Of a stretch of DNA of 64,000 nt, positions 26,113-35,039 are shown one piece after another (position 1 is the stretch's first letter; the number at the start of each line of letters is the position of its first letter). Source of the stretch: UBA6115 sp050952935 (lineage in GTDB: Bacteria > Bacillota > Clostridia > Christensenellales > Aristaeellaceae); the NCBI GenBank assembly GCA_050952935.1, contig JBMNLS010000001.1, positions 372,001-436,000 of the forward strand, written 5' to 3'. Below the pieces are notes generated by a model. That model worked only from the letters and a program-made list of their open reading frames with translations, was not told the origin of the DNA and searched no databases. The position numbers and the translations under genes are program-made.

Positions 26113-27186
26113 TTATTTATATATATCTGAGCGCGCGCCATTTATCAGCGCCAGGCCGTTGTTGTAATAGACATCTTCCAGATCCTTGGCATCAAGACCG
26201 ACAGCTTTGGCAGCGCGCTGGAAAGCCAGGATCTCTTCATACATAAAGAAAGTCAGCTTTTCCCCTTCTTCGGGGCTTACCTCCCGCAGGTGGCTGTCCT
26301 GCCGGGGATCGCCATAAAGCCCGGGGGGAATCAGGTTAATATAGGTGCCGTTTTCTTCAATGCGGCGCATGCGCATCCGGAGGATGGGCATATCACTCCC
26401 GAAAAGGGTGTGCTTTGGGCCATAGGCTTCCAACAGCTTGGTCATGGCATAATCATTGGTGTTGGCGCAAAAGTCAAACATTAAGGTGCTGCACTCGGCG
26501 CAGGCTTTCAGCTCTTCAAACGCCTGTCCGACATCACCCTTCGTATAGGCACGGCCAATATGGGCGATGATCAGCCGGATCCGCGGGAAGGATTGCTTAA
26601 TCTCTTTGATCTGCGCGATATTAACGGGGTCTTTCAGCCTGCCATGCCGCGGAATGTGCAGCATCACAATCGCGCCCAAACGATCCAGGCGTTTCAGCTG
26701 CTCTTTGGGAAAAAAATCAAAAATACGAATCTCGGCTTCAGGCAGATAACTGGGAGAAAAATCGAGATAGGATTTGACGCCCACAAAACCGCCTTCCCGT
26801 ATATTTTTTTCAAGGGTGTCCGCGTCTTCAAGCGGATCGGAAAAATATAGCGCAGGGTATCCTGTACGGGCGGAGGCATCTTGAACATAGGCGTTGCATG
26901 CCGTCAGGGTCTCGCGCTCCGCCGAAGCAAACATCAGCGGTGTTACCTCTTTTCCGGGGAAGAGAAGGCGGTAGGTTTCCTGCAAATCCTCCACGCTGTT
27001 ATCCTTGGCTACCAGAGAAGGCCAGGTGACTTTGCGCTGAACTTCGCCTTCACTCAGCGGCTGTTGCTTGCGCAGCTCGTCCAGCCAAATATGGCAATGA
27101 ATGTCTATCATTTTTTGGGGAAGATGCGGTTCGATTTTTTCCTGATACACTTTCTGATCGTTGGGTGTTACCAAAAACAAGCTCAT
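26113..27186 (-). CDS. Amidohydrolase (metal-dependent TIM-barrel hydrolase)
   Basis: A 357-residue amidohydrolase-2-family protein, cytosolic. The metal site is recognisable: MIDIHCHIW (HxH), MLHIPRHGR, LIIAHIGR (His) and LFGSDMP (Asp). Members act as sugar lactonases, decarboxylases or uronate isomerases. Within an isomerase/kinase/importer operon a sugar-lactone or acyl-sugar hydrolase is plausible but unproven. It lies 27 bp after the permease gene and 19 bp before the isomerase gene. GAGGG-type Shine-Dalgarno sites are weaker here than elsewhere in the operon. Confidence 0.85.
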   Translation of the reverse strand: MSLFLVTPNDQKVYQEKIEPHLPQKMIDIHCHIWLDELRKQQPLSEGEVQRKVTWPSLVAKDNSVEDLQETYRLLFPGKEVTPLMFASAERETLTACNAYVQDASARTGYPALYFSDPLEDADTLEKNIREGGFVGVKSYLDFSPSYLPEAEIRIFDFFPKEQLKRLDRLGAIVMLHIPRHGRLKDPVNIAQIKEIKQSFPRIRLIIAHIGRAYTKGDVGQAFEELKACAECSTLMFDFCANTNDYAMTKLLEAYGPKHTLFGSDMPILRMRMRRIEENGTYINLIPPGLYGDPRQDSHLREVSPEEGEKLTFFMYEEILAFQRAAKAVGLDAKDLEDVYYNNGLALINGARSDIYK

Positions 27187-27213
27187 AAATTCTCCTTTCA
27201 GATGGGAAATCCC

Positions 27214-28047
27214 TTAGCCCTTGACTGCGCCGGCGGTCAGGCCTTTTATAAAATATTTTTGAAGGAATATGAACATCACGATTACCGGCAGGGAGGCCAT
27301 GATGATGCCCGCAAAGGCATATCCATATTCCGATACGTATTGTCCAAAGAATGAATACACCGCCACCATCAGCGTTGGCTGCCTGACGCTGTTCAGCAAA
27401 GACACACTGACCAGATAGTCATTCCAGATTCCTATTCCGCAGCGGATCAGGCAGGTGGCGGTAACAGGGGTAAGCAGGGGCAGAAAGACGTTGAAATAAA
27501 CACGGAACATGGAGCATCCGTCAATATACGCCGCTTCTTCCAGTTCATTTGGTATGGCACGCATAAAGCCGGTGTATAGAAATATCGCAAAAGGCATGTT
27601 CCATGCCGCCTGAATGAGGATACAGCTCCATAAGGATCCAATCATCTTCATGCGTCTGATTAACACAACAATTGGAATCAGCGCACCGATAAAAGGAATC
27701 ACCATCAGGGCTATCATCGCGGCATAGAACTGCCCAAAAATGCGGTGTTTAATTCGCGCGATGGCAAAGCCGGCAAGTGAACTGCACAAAACCAATATCA
27801 CCAGCGCTCCAATTGTGATAGACCCTGTATTGGTCAGCGAAGAAAAAATCTTCATCTTGGCTATCGCATATGAAAAATTGGTCAAGGTGAACATATCAGG
27901 CGTCAGAATCAGAGGAAATTTCACGATGTCCAGCCTTGGCTTAAAGGCGCCAATCAGAAAATAGTAAATGGGCACCATCATCAGCAATGTGGCAAGGATC
28001 AGCAGGCTTTCACTCAAGAATACGGAGGGTTTGATCCGTTTTTTCAT
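27214..28047 (-). CDS. Carbohydrate ABC transporter permease (CUT1, MalG-like)
   Basis: A 277-residue membrane protein with six hydrophobic segments and the CUT1 EAA loop ELEEAAYIDGCSMFRVYFNV, where the ATPase docks. Its start overlaps the stop of the companion permease by one base (TGATG), so they are translationally coupled. No ATPase gene lies in the operon; a shared MsmX-type ATPase elsewhere would be required. Confidence 0.94.
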   Translation of the reverse strand: MKKRIKPSVFLSESLLILATLLMMVPIYYFLIGAFKPRLDIVKFPLILTPDMFTLTNFSYAIAKMKIFSSLTNTGSITIGALVILVLCSSLAGFAIARIKHRIFGQFYAAMIALMVIPFIGALIPIVVLIRRMKMIGSLWSCILIQAAWNMPFAIFLYTGFMRAIPNELEEAAYIDGCSMFRVYFNVFLPLLTPVTATCLIRCGIGIWNDYLVSVSLLNSVRQPTLMVAVYSFFGQYVSEYGYAFAGIIMASLPVIVMFIFLQKYFIKGLTAGAVKG

Positions 28048-28955
28048 CAGTAGATATCCTCCCTTCTGCGCAGGAGAATTAACTGCAATAGTGAAATTAA
28101 TGTGATAATGATAATAAGCAGCACTGAAAGCGCGGCGCCTATTCCAAACTTGCCGGATTGGAAGGCGAAAAAATAAATGCGCTGTGTTAAAAGCCGTGTT
28201 GAATAACCCGGCAATCCACCGGATACCAGCCAGGGCAATTCATACATTTTAAATGCCGCGATGGTGGTTGTCAGCACATTGATCGTGATGGACGGAGCCA
28301 TCATGGGAATGGTGACATGCTTCCTTTGATTAAGACGATTTGCGCCGTCAATAGAGGCAGCTTCGTACAGCTCCGATGGAATGCTTTGAAGGCCTGCCAG
28401 AAAAACCACCACACACAAACCGATTTGCGACCAAGTAGCGGCAATGATGACGGCCAGATTGGTCAGCCCATATGTTTGAAGCCAGTTGACAGGGCTGCCT
28501 CCCAGGCTTCGGATCAGAAAATTGATGACGCCATTATTGTAATTGTACATGATCCGCCAGACAATACCCACAACCGAGCCGCTCAGAATACAGGGAAAAA
28601 ACCAGAGAGAGCGCACCAAACTGCGGTTGACCCTGCCCCGGCCCTGATTATCAAGCGCTAAGGCAACGATAAAGGAAATTGCGATGACAAGGATGGTTGT
28701 GCCAATGGCAAAGAATAAGCTTGCCTTGGCCATGTCCCAAAACCCTTCGGTTGAGGGCAGCTGCGCGAAATTGTCAAAACCAACAAAACGGCGGCTTTGG
28801 CTAAGCCCATTCCAGTCCTGTAGGCTTAATACAAACACATCAACAAGAGGAATGATCACAAAAACAAGGCATAATATGGCAGAGGGAATAATGAACAGGA
28901 TGCCTGTTTTCAGGCGCGATTTTTCAAATTTGCTTTGAAACCCCTTTGCTTGCAT
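28047..28955 (-). CDS. Carbohydrate ABC transporter permease (CUT1, MalF-like)
   Basis: A 302-residue membrane protein with about six transmembrane segments and the EAA-loop variant ELYEAASIDGANRLNQRKHV. The ATG at 28955 follows GGGAGGG closely; an in-frame TTG at 28967 would overlap that site, so 28955 is preferred. It forms a heterodimer with the MalG-like protein to import an oligosaccharide or monosaccharide delivered by the family-1 binding protein upstream. Confidence 0.93.
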   Translation of the reverse strand: MQAKGFQSKFEKSRLKTGILFIIPSAILCLVFVIIPLVDVFVLSLQDWNGLSQSRRFVGFDNFAQLPSTEGFWDMAKASLFFAIGTTILVIAISFIVALALDNQGRGRVNRSLVRSLWFFPCILSGSVVGIVWRIMYNYNNGVINFLIRSLGGSPVNWLQTYGLTNLAVIIAATWSQIGLCVVVFLAGLQSIPSELYEAASIDGANRLNQRKHVTIPMMAPSITINVLTTTIAAFKMYELPWLVSGGLPGYSTRLLTQRIYFFAFQSGKFGIGAALSVLLIIIITLISLLQLILLRRREDIY

Positions 28956-29003
28956 GAACCCTCCCAACTAATTTCGTTAATCACAACATTCATTCTGTAG
29001 GGA

Positions 29004-29041
29004 GTGCCATCGGCAGAAGCAGACGCTTCTGCCGATGGCAC
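29004..29041 (-). terminator. 17-bp hairpin after CUT1 binding-protein gene
   Basis: Perfect stem 29004-29020 with 29025-29041 around a 4-base loop. No U-tract on either strand, so it is more likely an mRNA stabiliser or attenuator between the binding-protein and permease genes. Confidence 0.75.
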
Positions 29042-29049
29042 ATGCTTAT

Positions 29050-30348
29050 TTATTGTGCATTTGCGCGATTCGATGTTTTCAGAAGCTCTGCCATGCTATT
29101 AACCGCATCGGCCGCTTCCCGGTTTCCGCTATACACGTCTTTTAGCGCAGTGCAGGCGCCGTCCATAAATTCACTGGTCCATAGGTTGAAGCCCATCTTA
29201 ACGAATTTAGCCGCGTTCATTGCAGGAACAATCTCGGAAATGGCATCCGGAAGCTTGATTTGCTCCTCTGTCAGGGTTTCCAATACAGGCACAGTGCCGC
29301 GGGCATTTTGAATGATCGCGAAGTTTTCGGGCTGGAACACCCAGTTGAAGAAAATCTCCCGCGCTTCAATCACCTCTGGATCCGCTTTTTGATTGGAAAG
29401 GCCGAAAGCAGTTTCGGGAGACACGGAAATCCACACATCTTTGCCGGCGTCATTGAAGGGGGCCAGAAGGGCTTTTACATATTTTGCATCCCCGGCAGCC
29501 GTTTCTATGCCGCTGCAGATGTTGTTGGCGGTCCAGTTGCCCGCGATGCACATGGCGGCGGCACCATCGGTCATGGCGGCGGTCACATCATCCTCGGTCA
29601 TGGTGGCAGTGCCGGTGAGCATGTAGGGGGCGACCTGAGCAAGCCTGGCTGCAAGCTCGGGATATGCCGTAAAATCAAAGGTTCCATCCAGGAATTGAGT
29701 TTCATACACGCCCAGGCCTAATTGATCGCCAGCCACATTTCCGATGATCAGCTCAAACAGCATCCAGCAGGTGGTGGTTTTGTCACCGGCCAATGTCAGG
29801 GGCGCGACTCCTGTTTTGGTTTTTATGTCCTCACAGCAGCGAATAAACTCTTCCCAATTGGCCGGGGCGGTTTCCCATCCAGCCTCCTCTAAAACCTTCA
29901 TGTTCAGGTAGAGCACGCTAAACGCCGCTCCCTGGGTCAATCCAAACAGCTTGCCGTTGTAAGTAAAGGAATCACGGTACGCCTGGGGAATGCTTTTGGA
30001 TATTTCCATCGTGTTCAGGTCTACCAGGAGTCCTTCATCCACAGCGTCGTAATAGGTTTGAGCATTGTCCACCTGCCACACATCAGGCACCGTGCCTGAC
30101 GCGACACGGGTACGGATATAGTCTGTGTGGGCTGCCCCCATCCCAACCGCCTCCAGGGTAATCCAGGGATATTCCGCCTCAAAGCGCGGTTTCATGATGG
30201 TATCCCAGGCTTCTGACCAGTCAGTCTGGACAATCCAGGTTTCCAGGGTGACAGGCTTTTTGTCCTCTGCCAGCACGGGGAGGCTGAGGCAGATTGAAAG
30301 AAGCAGAACCAGGGTGCAACAGATAGCGATCGTTCTTTTTGTAGTCAT
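29050..30348 (-). CDS. Extracellular solute-binding protein family 1 (CUT1 sugar-binding)
   Basis: A 432-residue MalE/UgpB-type binding protein. The signal peptide (MTTKR, hydrophobic core, PVLA-EDK) has cysteines inside the core, but LSIC is a poor lipobox, so type-I cleavage is more likely. Mature features include VTLETWIVQTDWSEAW, a domain-crossing region with DVWQVDNAQTYYD, and many Trp/Tyr residues expected for sugar stacking. It lies 45 bp after the kinase gene and is separated from the permeases by a 17-bp hairpin. Confidence 0.92.
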   Translation of the reverse strand: MTTKRTIAICCTLVLLLSICLSLPVLAEDKKPVTLETWIVQTDWSEAWDTIMKPRFEAEYPWITLEAVGMGAAHTDYIRTRVASGTVPDVWQVDNAQTYYDAVDEGLLVDLNTMEISKSIPQAYRDSFTYNGKLFGLTQGAAFSVLYLNMKVLEEAGWETAPANWEEFIRCCEDIKTKTGVAPLTLAGDKTTTCWMLFELIIGNVAGDQLGLGVYETQFLDGTFDFTAYPELAARLAQVAPYMLTGTATMTEDDVTAAMTDGAAAMCIAGNWTANNICSGIETAAGDAKYVKALLAPFNDAGKDVWISVSPETAFGLSNQKADPEVIEAREIFFNWVFQPENFAIIQNARGTVPVLETLTEEQIKLPDAISEIVPAMNAAKFVKMGFNLWTSEFMDGACTALKDVYSGNREAADAVNSMAELLKTSNRANAQ

Positions 30349-30393
30349 GACAATTCTCCTTTCGTTATATATGCTTCGGTTTCCCGAGCAAAT

Positions 30394-31872
30394 TCAATAG
30401 AGTTCTGCCAGCGCAAGCGCCCGCTCTCGGAATTGCGCTTGATGGGCTTTATAGATTTGGCTGTTTTCCTGATCGGGTTTTACGATGAGCTCGTTGGGGG
30501 TCAGGCGCGCAATCGCCTCCTGAGCGCTGGGGAACACCCCGCCGCCAAGCCCCGCCATGATTGCGGCGCCGATACAGGGCAGATCCGGTTGGGCGGGAAT
30601 GCGCAGGGGGCGACCAAGAATATCAGCCAGCAGCTGCCGCCAGGGAGCGCTTTTTCCGGCACCGCCTGAAAGCACCACTGCTTGATCATCTGTCTGAAAG
30701 TGCTCCAGCACCCAGGCAATGTGACAAGCCACCCCTTCCATCACCGCCCTGGCCATATCATAGCGGTCATGGGACAGGTCTAAGCCCAGAAAACCTGCCC
30801 GCCACCTGGCTTGCGGCACGGGATAACTGGCCGCGCCAAAATACGGGAAAAACATCAGGCCCTCAGTTCCCGGTTTGCGTTGAGATACATTTTGATTAAG
30901 GCTATCGTAGTCAGGCTTAGAGGTTCTCGCCTCCGGTCCGATCACGGCTTTGAGCAGCCAGTCCAGGCACACGCCGCCGGTTGACAGGGAAACCAGGGAA
31001 CCCCAGACACCTTTTAGGGCAGCGCGTGATTGGGCAAAGCCCTTTGAAAAATCCGGCTGATCGCTTAATGCGGTGACCACCCAGGCGGTACCGCTGCCAA
31101 TCATCGCATTGCCGGGGCCGGTCATCCCCGCCCCCAGGCAAGCGGCATACTGGTCATGCGCTCCCGCCACCAGCAGCACCCCATCGGGCAATCCCAGGGC
31201 TTTCGCTGCCTGCTGGCTGAGCTGCGCAATGGGCTGTCCTGAAGCTGTCAGCTCCGCCAACCGGGAAGCGTCAATGCCGGCAAAGGCAAGGATATCCGGG
31301 TCATATTCTCCCTTTTTGATATCTGCCAATTGGTTGATGCCGGCGTTGCTCATGTCAACAGCCCTGACGCCGGTCAGTTTGTAGGAAATATAATCGGCCA
31401 CCGAAAGAAAAAAGGCGGCGCGATTAAAAATCTCGGGCTTTTCATTCCGCAGCCAGGCGATTTGAAGCGCATTGAGCCCCATTTGCAGCTGCCAGCCCGT
31501 GGTATGATACATCCGCTCTTCGCCAAACGTCGCGGCGAATTCCGCTCGCTGCGTGGCGCAACGCTTGTCATTCCATACGATGGCAGGGTGAAGAGGTGTC
31601 CCATCATCATCCACAGGTACCAGTGTTCCCCCCTGGGTGGAGAGGGAAAGGGCGACTACCCGGTCAGACAGCCCGGTGGAAGAAACCACTTCCTTCACCG
31701 TTTGAACCACCGCTTGCCACCAGGCTTCGGCATCCTGTTCAGACAGCCCCGGGGCAGGCGCGTTAAGGGGATACCCGGCATACGCATGCGCAATGATCTG
31801 CCCATCTTCTCGGACGAGCATGCTTTTGGTGCCCGTGGTGCCGATATCAATGCCAATGAGATGACGCGCCAT
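30394..31872 (-). CDS. FGGY-family carbohydrate kinase (xylulokinase-like)
   Basis: A 492-residue sugar kinase. N-terminal phosphate loop GIDIGTTGTKSMLV, catalytic Asp in GAHDQYAACLGAG, and adenosine motif LSGGAGKSAPWRQLLADILGRPL, with GAAIMAG at the end. The layout is closest to xylulokinase, but L-fuculose, L-ribulose or another ketose are possible. The ATG at 31872 is chosen because GGAGA lies 9-13 bp upstream; an earlier frame start at 31890 lacks a ribosome site. First gene of the operon, with a good promoter at 31961-31989. Confidence 0.9.
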   Translation of the reverse strand: MARHLIGIDIGTTGTKSMLVREDGQIIAHAYAGYPLNAPAPGLSEQDAEAWWQAVVQTVKEVVSSTGLSDRVVALSLSTQGGTLVPVDDDGTPLHPAIVWNDKRCATQRAEFAATFGEERMYHTTGWQLQMGLNALQIAWLRNEKPEIFNRAAFFLSVADYISYKLTGVRAVDMSNAGINQLADIKKGEYDPDILAFAGIDASRLAELTASGQPIAQLSQQAAKALGLPDGVLLVAGAHDQYAACLGAGMTGPGNAMIGSGTAWVVTALSDQPDFSKGFAQSRAALKGVWGSLVSLSTGGVCLDWLLKAVIGPEARTSKPDYDSLNQNVSQRKPGTEGLMFFPYFGAASYPVPQARWRAGFLGLDLSHDRYDMARAVMEGVACHIAWVLEHFQTDDQAVVLSGGAGKSAPWRQLLADILGRPLRIPAQPDLPCIGAAIMAGLGGGVFPSAQEAIARLTPNELIVKPDQENSQIYKAHQAQFRERALALAELY

Positions 31873-31960
31873 CAATGCTTTCTCCATCATTTTCGTCAGA
31901 GGTGCAGGAAAGATGTCATGTTATTAGCCGCATAGGTGCGGAAATTCCTAAGGTGAATTA

Positions 31961-31989
31961 ATATTAGCACATCTTGTCACATCGGTCAA
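31961..31989 (-). promoter_or_regulatory. Promoter of the kinase/CUT1 operon
   Basis: Minus strand TTGACC (31984-31989), 17-bp spacer, TAATAT (31961-31966). Confidence 0.82.
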
Positions 31990-31994
31990 CAAAA

Positions 31995-32010
31995 ATGATT
32001 TTCCGATCAT
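31995..32010 (-). promoter_or_regulatory. Candidate operator upstream of the kinase operon
   Basis: TTTTCCGATCA (31999-32009, plus strand) recurs exactly at 33199-33209. It overlaps ATGAT-6-ATCAT, a 5+6+5 inverted repeat. It lies 9 bp upstream of the -35 box. Confidence 0.5.
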
Positions 32011-32080
32011 GACAAAACCTGTTCAAAACACAATCTTGCACTCAAATGTGAGTATCTTTTTTACCTTAATTCGCGCGAGG

Positions 32081-33079
32081 TTATGGCTCACCCGTGCCTA
32101 ACATATTCACAGAAAGGACATCCCCGTGTTTTTTTATAATGGTGTTAAATACCTCCGTCGCGATGCACAAATCCAGGCTTCCCATGCCGACCAGCTCACA
32201 TACAATCCGCTCAGATGAATTCATCCGCCCGTTCTTTTTCCCAACGATAATGTCAGACAGTTCTGCTTCGATGCTCGTTTCGGTCATGAGACCCTTTTCC
32301 ACCATTTCCTTGAAGTTGCCGCGGTGCAACCCCTGCGCTATACAGTCTAAAAATATCTTGTCGAATTTTAGCGGAATGTCTTCAGAGGTTTCCGTATAAG
32401 AGCCCATGGTGAGTACAAGACAGCCTGGCTTGCACCACGCCTCATGTACCAGCGGTTCGTTGGCAGTAGTAAGGGTAATGACCACGTCGGCACCACGGCA
32501 AGCTTCCTCAATGCTGGAATAAGCAGAAACCATAAACCCCGATCCAGAGAAATCGCAAACGAATTTTTCCCTTGCCTCCGGATTTATATCGCAGATACGC
32601 AGTTCTTTGAGTGAATGTCGCTTCATAATGCAAGAAACGGAAAAATGCGCCTGATTGCCGGCACCAATCACAGTAACGACATCGGTAGATGCTGCCAGAT
32701 ACTTCATTGCTACAGCCGGCTGTGCACCAGTGCGTGCGTCCGAAATCCAATCGCCGCATACAAGCGCACGCAGCGTACCGTTATGAGGGTTAATCAGCAA
32801 AACGTTGCTTTTGATGTAGGGCATCCCTTTTTTTGGATTGTTCAAAAAACCGCCTACCACCTTGATCCCGGCGGAATCTAACGGTTGAATATAGGAGGGC
32901 ATGGAGTTGAACCATCCGGCTACACCCATGGAGGACATATCTGTCGTAATTTTCGGAGGCATGATAACATTACCTTCGCCATGCCATCTCCATGTGTCCT
33001 CCACACAGTCTATTACTTTGTCAAGCGTTATGTTAGCTTTAACCTGCTCGTTCGTAATAATTAAGCTTATAAATTCCAT
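32081..33079 (-). CDS. Ornithine cyclodeaminase / mu-crystallin family protein
   Basis: A 332-residue NAD(P)-dependent enzyme of the OCD superfamily, which includes ornithine cyclodeaminase, alanine dehydrogenase and imine reductases. Seen: MPPKITTDM and MPSYIQPL near the substrate pocket, GDWISDARTGAQPAVAMKYLA with the conserved Arg, and nucleotide fold VVTVIGAGNQAHF. GLHRGNF and SERIVCELVGMG match the C-terminal part. AAGGAGC precedes the ATG. Divergent from a DeoR regulator and not in an obvious amino-acid pathway; an imine or ketimine intermediate of an amino sugar is conceivable. Confidence 0.88.
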   Translation of the reverse strand: MEFISLIITNEQVKANITLDKVIDCVEDTWRWHGEGNVIMPPKITTDMSSMGVAGWFNSMPSYIQPLDSAGIKVVGGFLNNPKKGMPYIKSNVLLINPHNGTLRALVCGDWISDARTGAQPAVAMKYLAASTDVVTVIGAGNQAHFSVSCIMKRHSLKELRICDINPEAREKFVCDFSGSGFMVSAYSSIEEACRGADVVITLTTANEPLVHEAWCKPGCLVLTMGSYTETSEDIPLKFDKIFLDCIAQGLHRGNFKEMVEKGLMTETSIEAELSDIIVGKKNGRMNSSERIVCELVGMGSLDLCIATEVFNTIIKKHGDVLSVNMLGTGEP

Positions 33080-33158
33080 TTTTGCTCCTTGTCAAATGCG
33101 CAACAAGCATCGAAACAGAAGACCAACAAATAACCTGCTATGTGAAACAGACACCAAA

Positions 33159-33187
33159 ATATTATCAGACACCAGAGATCCTGTCAA
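33159..33187 (-). promoter_or_regulatory. Promoter of the ornithine cyclodeaminase-family gene
   Basis: Minus strand TTGACA (33182-33187), 17-bp spacer, TAATAT (33159-33164). Confidence 0.85.
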
Positions 33188-33198
33188 CTTAAGTTCGC

Positions 33199-33209
33199 TT
33201 TTCCGATCA
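33199..33209. promoter_or_regulatory. Second copy of the TTTTCCGATCA candidate operator
   Basis: Identical 11 bases to 31999-32009, 11 bp upstream of the minus-strand -35 and 27 bp upstream of the DeoR-gene -35. The spacing to the minus-strand promoter nearly equals that at the kinase promoter. Confidence 0.5.
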
Positions 33210-33236
33210 CTCACTTGTTCTCCAATATACAAGCGC

Positions 33237-33265
33237 TTGACCAAATCACCCCTCTGGCTTATGAT
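33237..33265 (+). promoter_or_regulatory. Promoter of the DeoR-family gene
   Basis: TTGACC (33237-33242), 17-bp spacer, TATGAT (33260-33265). Confidence 0.8.
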
Positions 33266-33302
33266 GCTGATAGTACCCTGACAAATTAATGAGGTATCGC
33301 GC

Positions 33303-34097
33303 ATGAATAAAAAGGCCATTCGGGAAAACCATTTGCTTAGCCTCCTGTCCGCCAGTCGCCGCATGACCACGGCGGAAGCGGTTGATGCCTTGGGGGTATC
33401 TGTGGCGACGGCCAGGCGCTTGTTTAATGAAATGGAAAAAAAAGGGCTCATTGTACGCAATTATGGCGGAATACAGCTGCCGGGTCCGGTGCATGACTAT
33501 TCCTTTGAAAGCAGCGAAAAAATCTATTCCGCAGAAAAGCAGCGCATTGGAGAAACCGCCGCTCATATGGTTCAAAATGGAGACACCATTTTTCTTGACA
33601 GCGGCACAACGCTTATGCAGATGACCTTGGCGCTTAGCCGCCGCATCGCAAACGGTGAATTCCGTTCGCTGAACATCATCACAAACTCCATGGCCAACAT
33701 CCAGGCCTTGACGCCCTCTCAGCAATGCCGTGTGATCCTGATCGGCGGGGAGTATAATCATAGCCGGCGGGATTTTTCGGGCCCGCTGACTGAGCGCTAT
33801 GTGAGCCTCTTCCATTTTACAAAAAGCTTTTTCGGCTGTGAAGGGCTGACGGCACAAATGGGTTTTTCATCCAATCAGCTGAGCATTTCCAGCCTGAACA
33901 CCTGCGTTATCGCCCGCACGGACAGCCGCTTTGTGCTGCTGGATGAGAGCAAATTCGGTCGCTATTCCCTGGTGACCTATGCTACCCTGCCGGAAATCAG
34001 CGGTATTGTCACCAATGCTGTTCCGGATGAAGAACTGGCCCTGGCGCTTGAGGAGAACGGCGTATCCACCATTCTCGCCAGGGAAGATGCTGTATGA
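33303..34097 (+). CDS. DeoR/GlpR-family transcriptional regulator
   Basis: A 264-residue repressor. The N-terminal DeoR helix-turn-helix spans about residues 10-55 (MTTAEAVDALGVSVATARRLF, then LIVRNYGGIQL). The C-terminal sensor domain has IGETAAHMVQNGDTIFLDSGTTL, the phosphosugar-binding pattern of the family, and VLLDESKFGRYSLV. The effector is expected to be a sugar phosphate. It is divergent from the OCD-family gene and shares an 11-base motif upstream with the kinase operon, so it likely controls its own operon and both minus-strand units. Confidence 0.93.
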   Translation: MNKKAIRENHLLSLLSASRRMTTAEAVDALGVSVATARRLFNEMEKKGLIVRNYGGIQLPGPVHDYSFESSEKIYSAEKQRIGETAAHMVQNGDTIFLDSGTTLMQMTLALSRRIANGEFRSLNIITNSMANIQALTPSQQCRVILIGGEYNHSRRDFSGPLTERYVSLFHFTKSFFGCEGLTAQMGFSSNQLSISSLNTCVIARTDSRFVLLDESKFGRYSLVTYATLPEISGIVTNAVPDEELALALEENGVSTILAREDAV

Positions 34098-34143
34098 TAA
34101 TAAAACCATATGAACGACTAACGCTTATCCGGAGGGAGCAGCC

Positions 34144-34992
34144 ATGAAAAAAGTTGATTATGAGCAAATTCTTTTTTCCCTTAGGCTTCTTAACATAGAG
34201 CCAGGGGATATTCTGCTGATGCACAGTGCGCTGACGAGCATTGGCTATGTAGAAGGCGGCGCGGATGCGGTGATTGATGCTTTTTTAGAGGCAATCGGCC
34301 CTGAAGGCACGCTGGTTATGTCCACTTTGACCATGTGGGATGCCCCTTATGATGCTGAAAACACCCCCTCGGCGGTGGGGATTATTTCCGAAGTGTTCAG
34401 AAAACATCCGGGTGTTTTGCGCAGCCTGCACCCGGTTCATTCTGTGGCGGCTTTTGGCGCTCGGGCGGAGTATATTGTCAAGGATCATGAGCTGTGTGAA
34501 ACGGGCTGTGGCGTCGGCACTCCCTATATGAAAATTGCGGAGTTAGGCGGCAAGGTTATTTTGCTGGGTGTTGATATGGACAGGAACACCATGATGCACA
34601 CGCTGGAAGAAATGATTGACGCACGTTTTCTGCTCACTCTGGAGATTCCCGCGCCTTTGTATGCTCCCTATAATGGAAAGGGCAGTTTTGTGCTTAAAAA
34701 GTTTCCGCCAGGACATCGGGATTTTCTGCATATTACCAGCCTCCTGCGTGAAAAGGGGGCAATGATCGAAGGGAAAATCGGAAACGCCGTCACCAAGGTC
34801 ATTGATGCTAAAAAATTGCTGTCTCTGGGGGTTTCGGCGCTTCAAGATAACCCCTTGTATTTCATCTGCGAAAATGAGCATTGTAATTTTTGCCGTTTTG
34901 CCCGGGGCACTTATGCTGAAGATCAACCGCGTATCCACCGGGAAAATCACTGCAAAGACCCACACTGTGAAATCTGTGTGCCGCCACAATAA
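34144..34992 (+). CDS. AAC(3)-family N-acetyltransferase with cysteine-rich C-terminal tail
   Basis: A 282-residue acetyl-CoA-dependent N-acetyltransferase of the aminoglycoside 3-N-acetyltransferase (YokD-like) fold. Core motifs are GDILLMHSALTSIGYVEGG, SLHPVHSVAAFG and DRNTMMHTLEE, the last matching the NTxLHxxE active-site block. The tail holds Cys242, 247, 250, 270, 275 and 278 plus several His, a likely zinc or iron-sulfur site, which is not usual for the family. Its operon (DeoR regulator, TIM-barrel-like protein) points to metabolism of an amino sugar rather than drug resistance. GGAGGGAGC precedes the ATG. Confidence 0.88.
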   Translation: MKKVDYEQILFSLRLLNIEPGDILLMHSALTSIGYVEGGADAVIDAFLEAIGPEGTLVMSTLTMWDAPYDAENTPSAVGIISEVFRKHPGVLRSLHPVHSVAAFGARAEYIVKDHELCETGCGVGTPYMKIAELGGKVILLGVDMDRNTMMHTLEEMIDARFLLTLEIPAPLYAPYNGKGSFVLKKFPPGHRDFLHITSLLREKGAMIEGKIGNAVTKVIDAKKLLSLGVSALQDNPLYFICENEHCNFCRFARGTYAEDQPRIHRENHCKDPHCEICVPPQ

Positions 34993-35039
34993 ATAAGGAG
35001 GGGGTTTCGGTCATCCCATGCCGGAACCGATTGCATATA

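Noticed and set aside
34144..34992. Aminoglycoside-resistance gene
   Set aside because: The fold matches AAC(3), but the operon is metabolic and no other resistance or mobile genes are near; resistance cannot be claimed from sequence.
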